Source: Flavobacteriaceae bacterium (GTDB taxonomy: Bacteria > Bacteroidota > Bacteroidia > Flavobacteriales > Flavobacteriaceae). From it: a DNA stretch of 8,003 nucleotides. The stretch spans positions 1 through 8,003 of the forward strand of contig JABDLH010000106.1 in NCBI GenBank assembly GCA_013003145.1. The letters run 5' to 3'. Position numbers and translations under genes: made by a program. Under the pieces are notes generated by a model, which worked only from the letters and a program-made list of their open reading frames with translations, had not been told where the DNA came from and ran no database searches. Numbering within the stretch: the first letter of the stretch is position 1; each line of letters opens with the position of its first letter. This document shows, in pieces, positions 7,375 to 8,003 of this stretch.

Positions 7375-8003
7375 TTAATACCCGGGGTTCTGTTCCCAGC
7401 GATTTCCTGCTAATTCTATTTCTATGGACGGGATCGGGAAGATCTCGTGTTTACCCGTGGTAAATCCATCAATTGCCTGTGCTGCCCTGTCCGTACGGAC
7501 CAGGTCAAAGAAACGATGACCTTCACCTACGAGTTCTAACCTGCGTTCGTTATAGATCGCAGTGGTAAGATCACTTCCGGAGGGAGTAATACTCGGCAGC
7601 CCGGCCCTGTTCCGTACACGGTTCAGGTATTGCTGTGCCCTGGCCTCATTAATTCCACCCCTATTATTTGCTTCGGCCGCCATTAATAACACATCGGCAA
7701 AACGAATGGCCCGGTAGTTATTGGGGTTCGTAAGATTAGCATCCCCTGTATTCAAATCTCCCTGCCTGGCGATATACTTGCGGTTGTAGTACCCGGTATG
7801 TTCAAAGCCCTCTACATATGAGACTTCCGGGTTCGCTGCGGCCCAGGCTTCAATATCCAGGATGGCCACATCCCTGCGCTCATCGCCATCTTCAAAGGCA
7901 TCGTAGACCTCCTGTACCGGAACGTTGAAGCTGAAACCGGATTCAAATACAGGCCCGGAATAGTTCCGGATACCGTTAAAACCAACGGCAACATTACCTT
8001 CAC
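7375..8003 (-). CDS. susD: SusD/RagB-family glycan-binding outer membrane lipoprotein, C-terminal part (5' end outside window)
   Basis: SusD-family proteins sit on the outer membrane SusC channel and help capture and import oligosaccharides. The frame is open to the right edge: reading on the minus strand, it runs through EGNVAVGFNGIRNYSGPVFE and FEDGDERRD into the rest. About 209 of the usual 450-550 or so residues are visible. A GTG at 7867-7869 is an internal Val, not the start. Family hallmarks are NYRAIRFADVLLMAAEANNR (TPR-like helix), the YLNRVRNRAGLP segment, NERRLELVGEGHRFFDLVRT and the closing IFPIP...RWEQNPGY. The signal peptide and TPR-rich N-terminus are off the window, as is the expected susC partner upstream. 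The next gene starts 21 bases after its stop. Family is secure; beta-glucan as ligand is inferred from the downstream enzymes. Confidence 0.95.
   Translation of the reverse strand, partial: EGNVAVGFNGIRNYSGPVFESGFSFNVPVQEVYDAFEDGDERRDVAILDIEAWAAANPEVSYVEGFEHTGYYNRKYIARQGDLNTGDANLTNPNNYRAIRFADVLLMAAEANNRGGINEARAQQYLNRVRNRAGLPSITPSGSDLTTAIYNERRLELVGEGHRFFDLVRTDRAAQAIDGFTTGKHEIFPIPSIEIELAGNRWEQNPGY

Larger units (their letters stand above)
363..8003 (-). other. Partial beta-glucan (laminarin-type) polysaccharide utilization locus
   Basis: Five same-strand genes encode SusD, a SusE-position binding protein, GH16, GH3 and GH16, with spacings of 21, 11, 144 and 5 bases. The two GH16 proteins share the laminarinase-type ExDxxE active site and the GH3 is BglX-like, so the inferred substrate is beta-1,3-glucan or mixed-linkage glucan. 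The upstream part (susC and any regulator) is outside the window. The downstream limit is the convergent YeeE/YedE-type gene. Confidence 0.85.

Noticed and set aside
7375..7869. A short SusD-like gene starting at the GTG at 7867-7869
   Set aside because: The same frame continues upstream to the window edge with clear SusD-like sequence (for example FEDGDERRD), so the GTG is an internal Val codon.

Overview
The window looks like a piece of a marine Flavobacteriia (Bacteroidota) chromosome. The reasons are the SusD-type protein, PKD-like lipoproteins followed by glycoside hydrolases, AT-rich gene starts with little or no Shine-Dalgarno sequence, and acidic residues just after two of the three lipoprotein cysteines. 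Genus cannot be read from the sequence alone.

Nearly the whole window (363-8003, minus strand) is the downstream part of a polysaccharide utilization locus (PUL). In transcription order it holds: the C-terminal part of a SusD-like glycan-binding lipoprotein (cut by the right edge); a 718-residue lipoprotein with two PKD-like domains and three near-identical modules of about 163 residues, placed where SusE or surface glycan-binding proteins usually sit; a 545-residue GH16 lipoprotein with a PKD-like domain and an unassigned middle domain; a strong intrinsic terminator inside the cluster; a 759-residue secreted GH3 enzyme; and a compact 251-residue GH16 lipoprotein. On the plus strand at the left edge is the C-terminal part of a YeeE/YedE-type membrane protein, converging on the PUL and marking its downstream boundary.

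The combination of SusD, a SusE-position binder, two GH16 enzymes with the ExDxxE active site and a GH3 is the classic layout for beta-1,3-glucan (laminarin) or mixed-linkage beta-glucan use. In the inferred scheme, the surface lipoproteins capture glucan and cut it internally, a SusC/SusD pair imports the oligosaccharides, and the GH3 releases glucose in the periplasm. SusC and any regulator would lie beyond the right edge.

The parts most worth a second look are the triple-repeat binding protein, the unassigned middle domain of the large GH16, a PKD module shared by two adjacent genes, and the terminator that splits the hydrolase genes into two transcriptional sections. There is no gene-free stretch above 300 bases; the largest gap is 144 bases (3404-3547).
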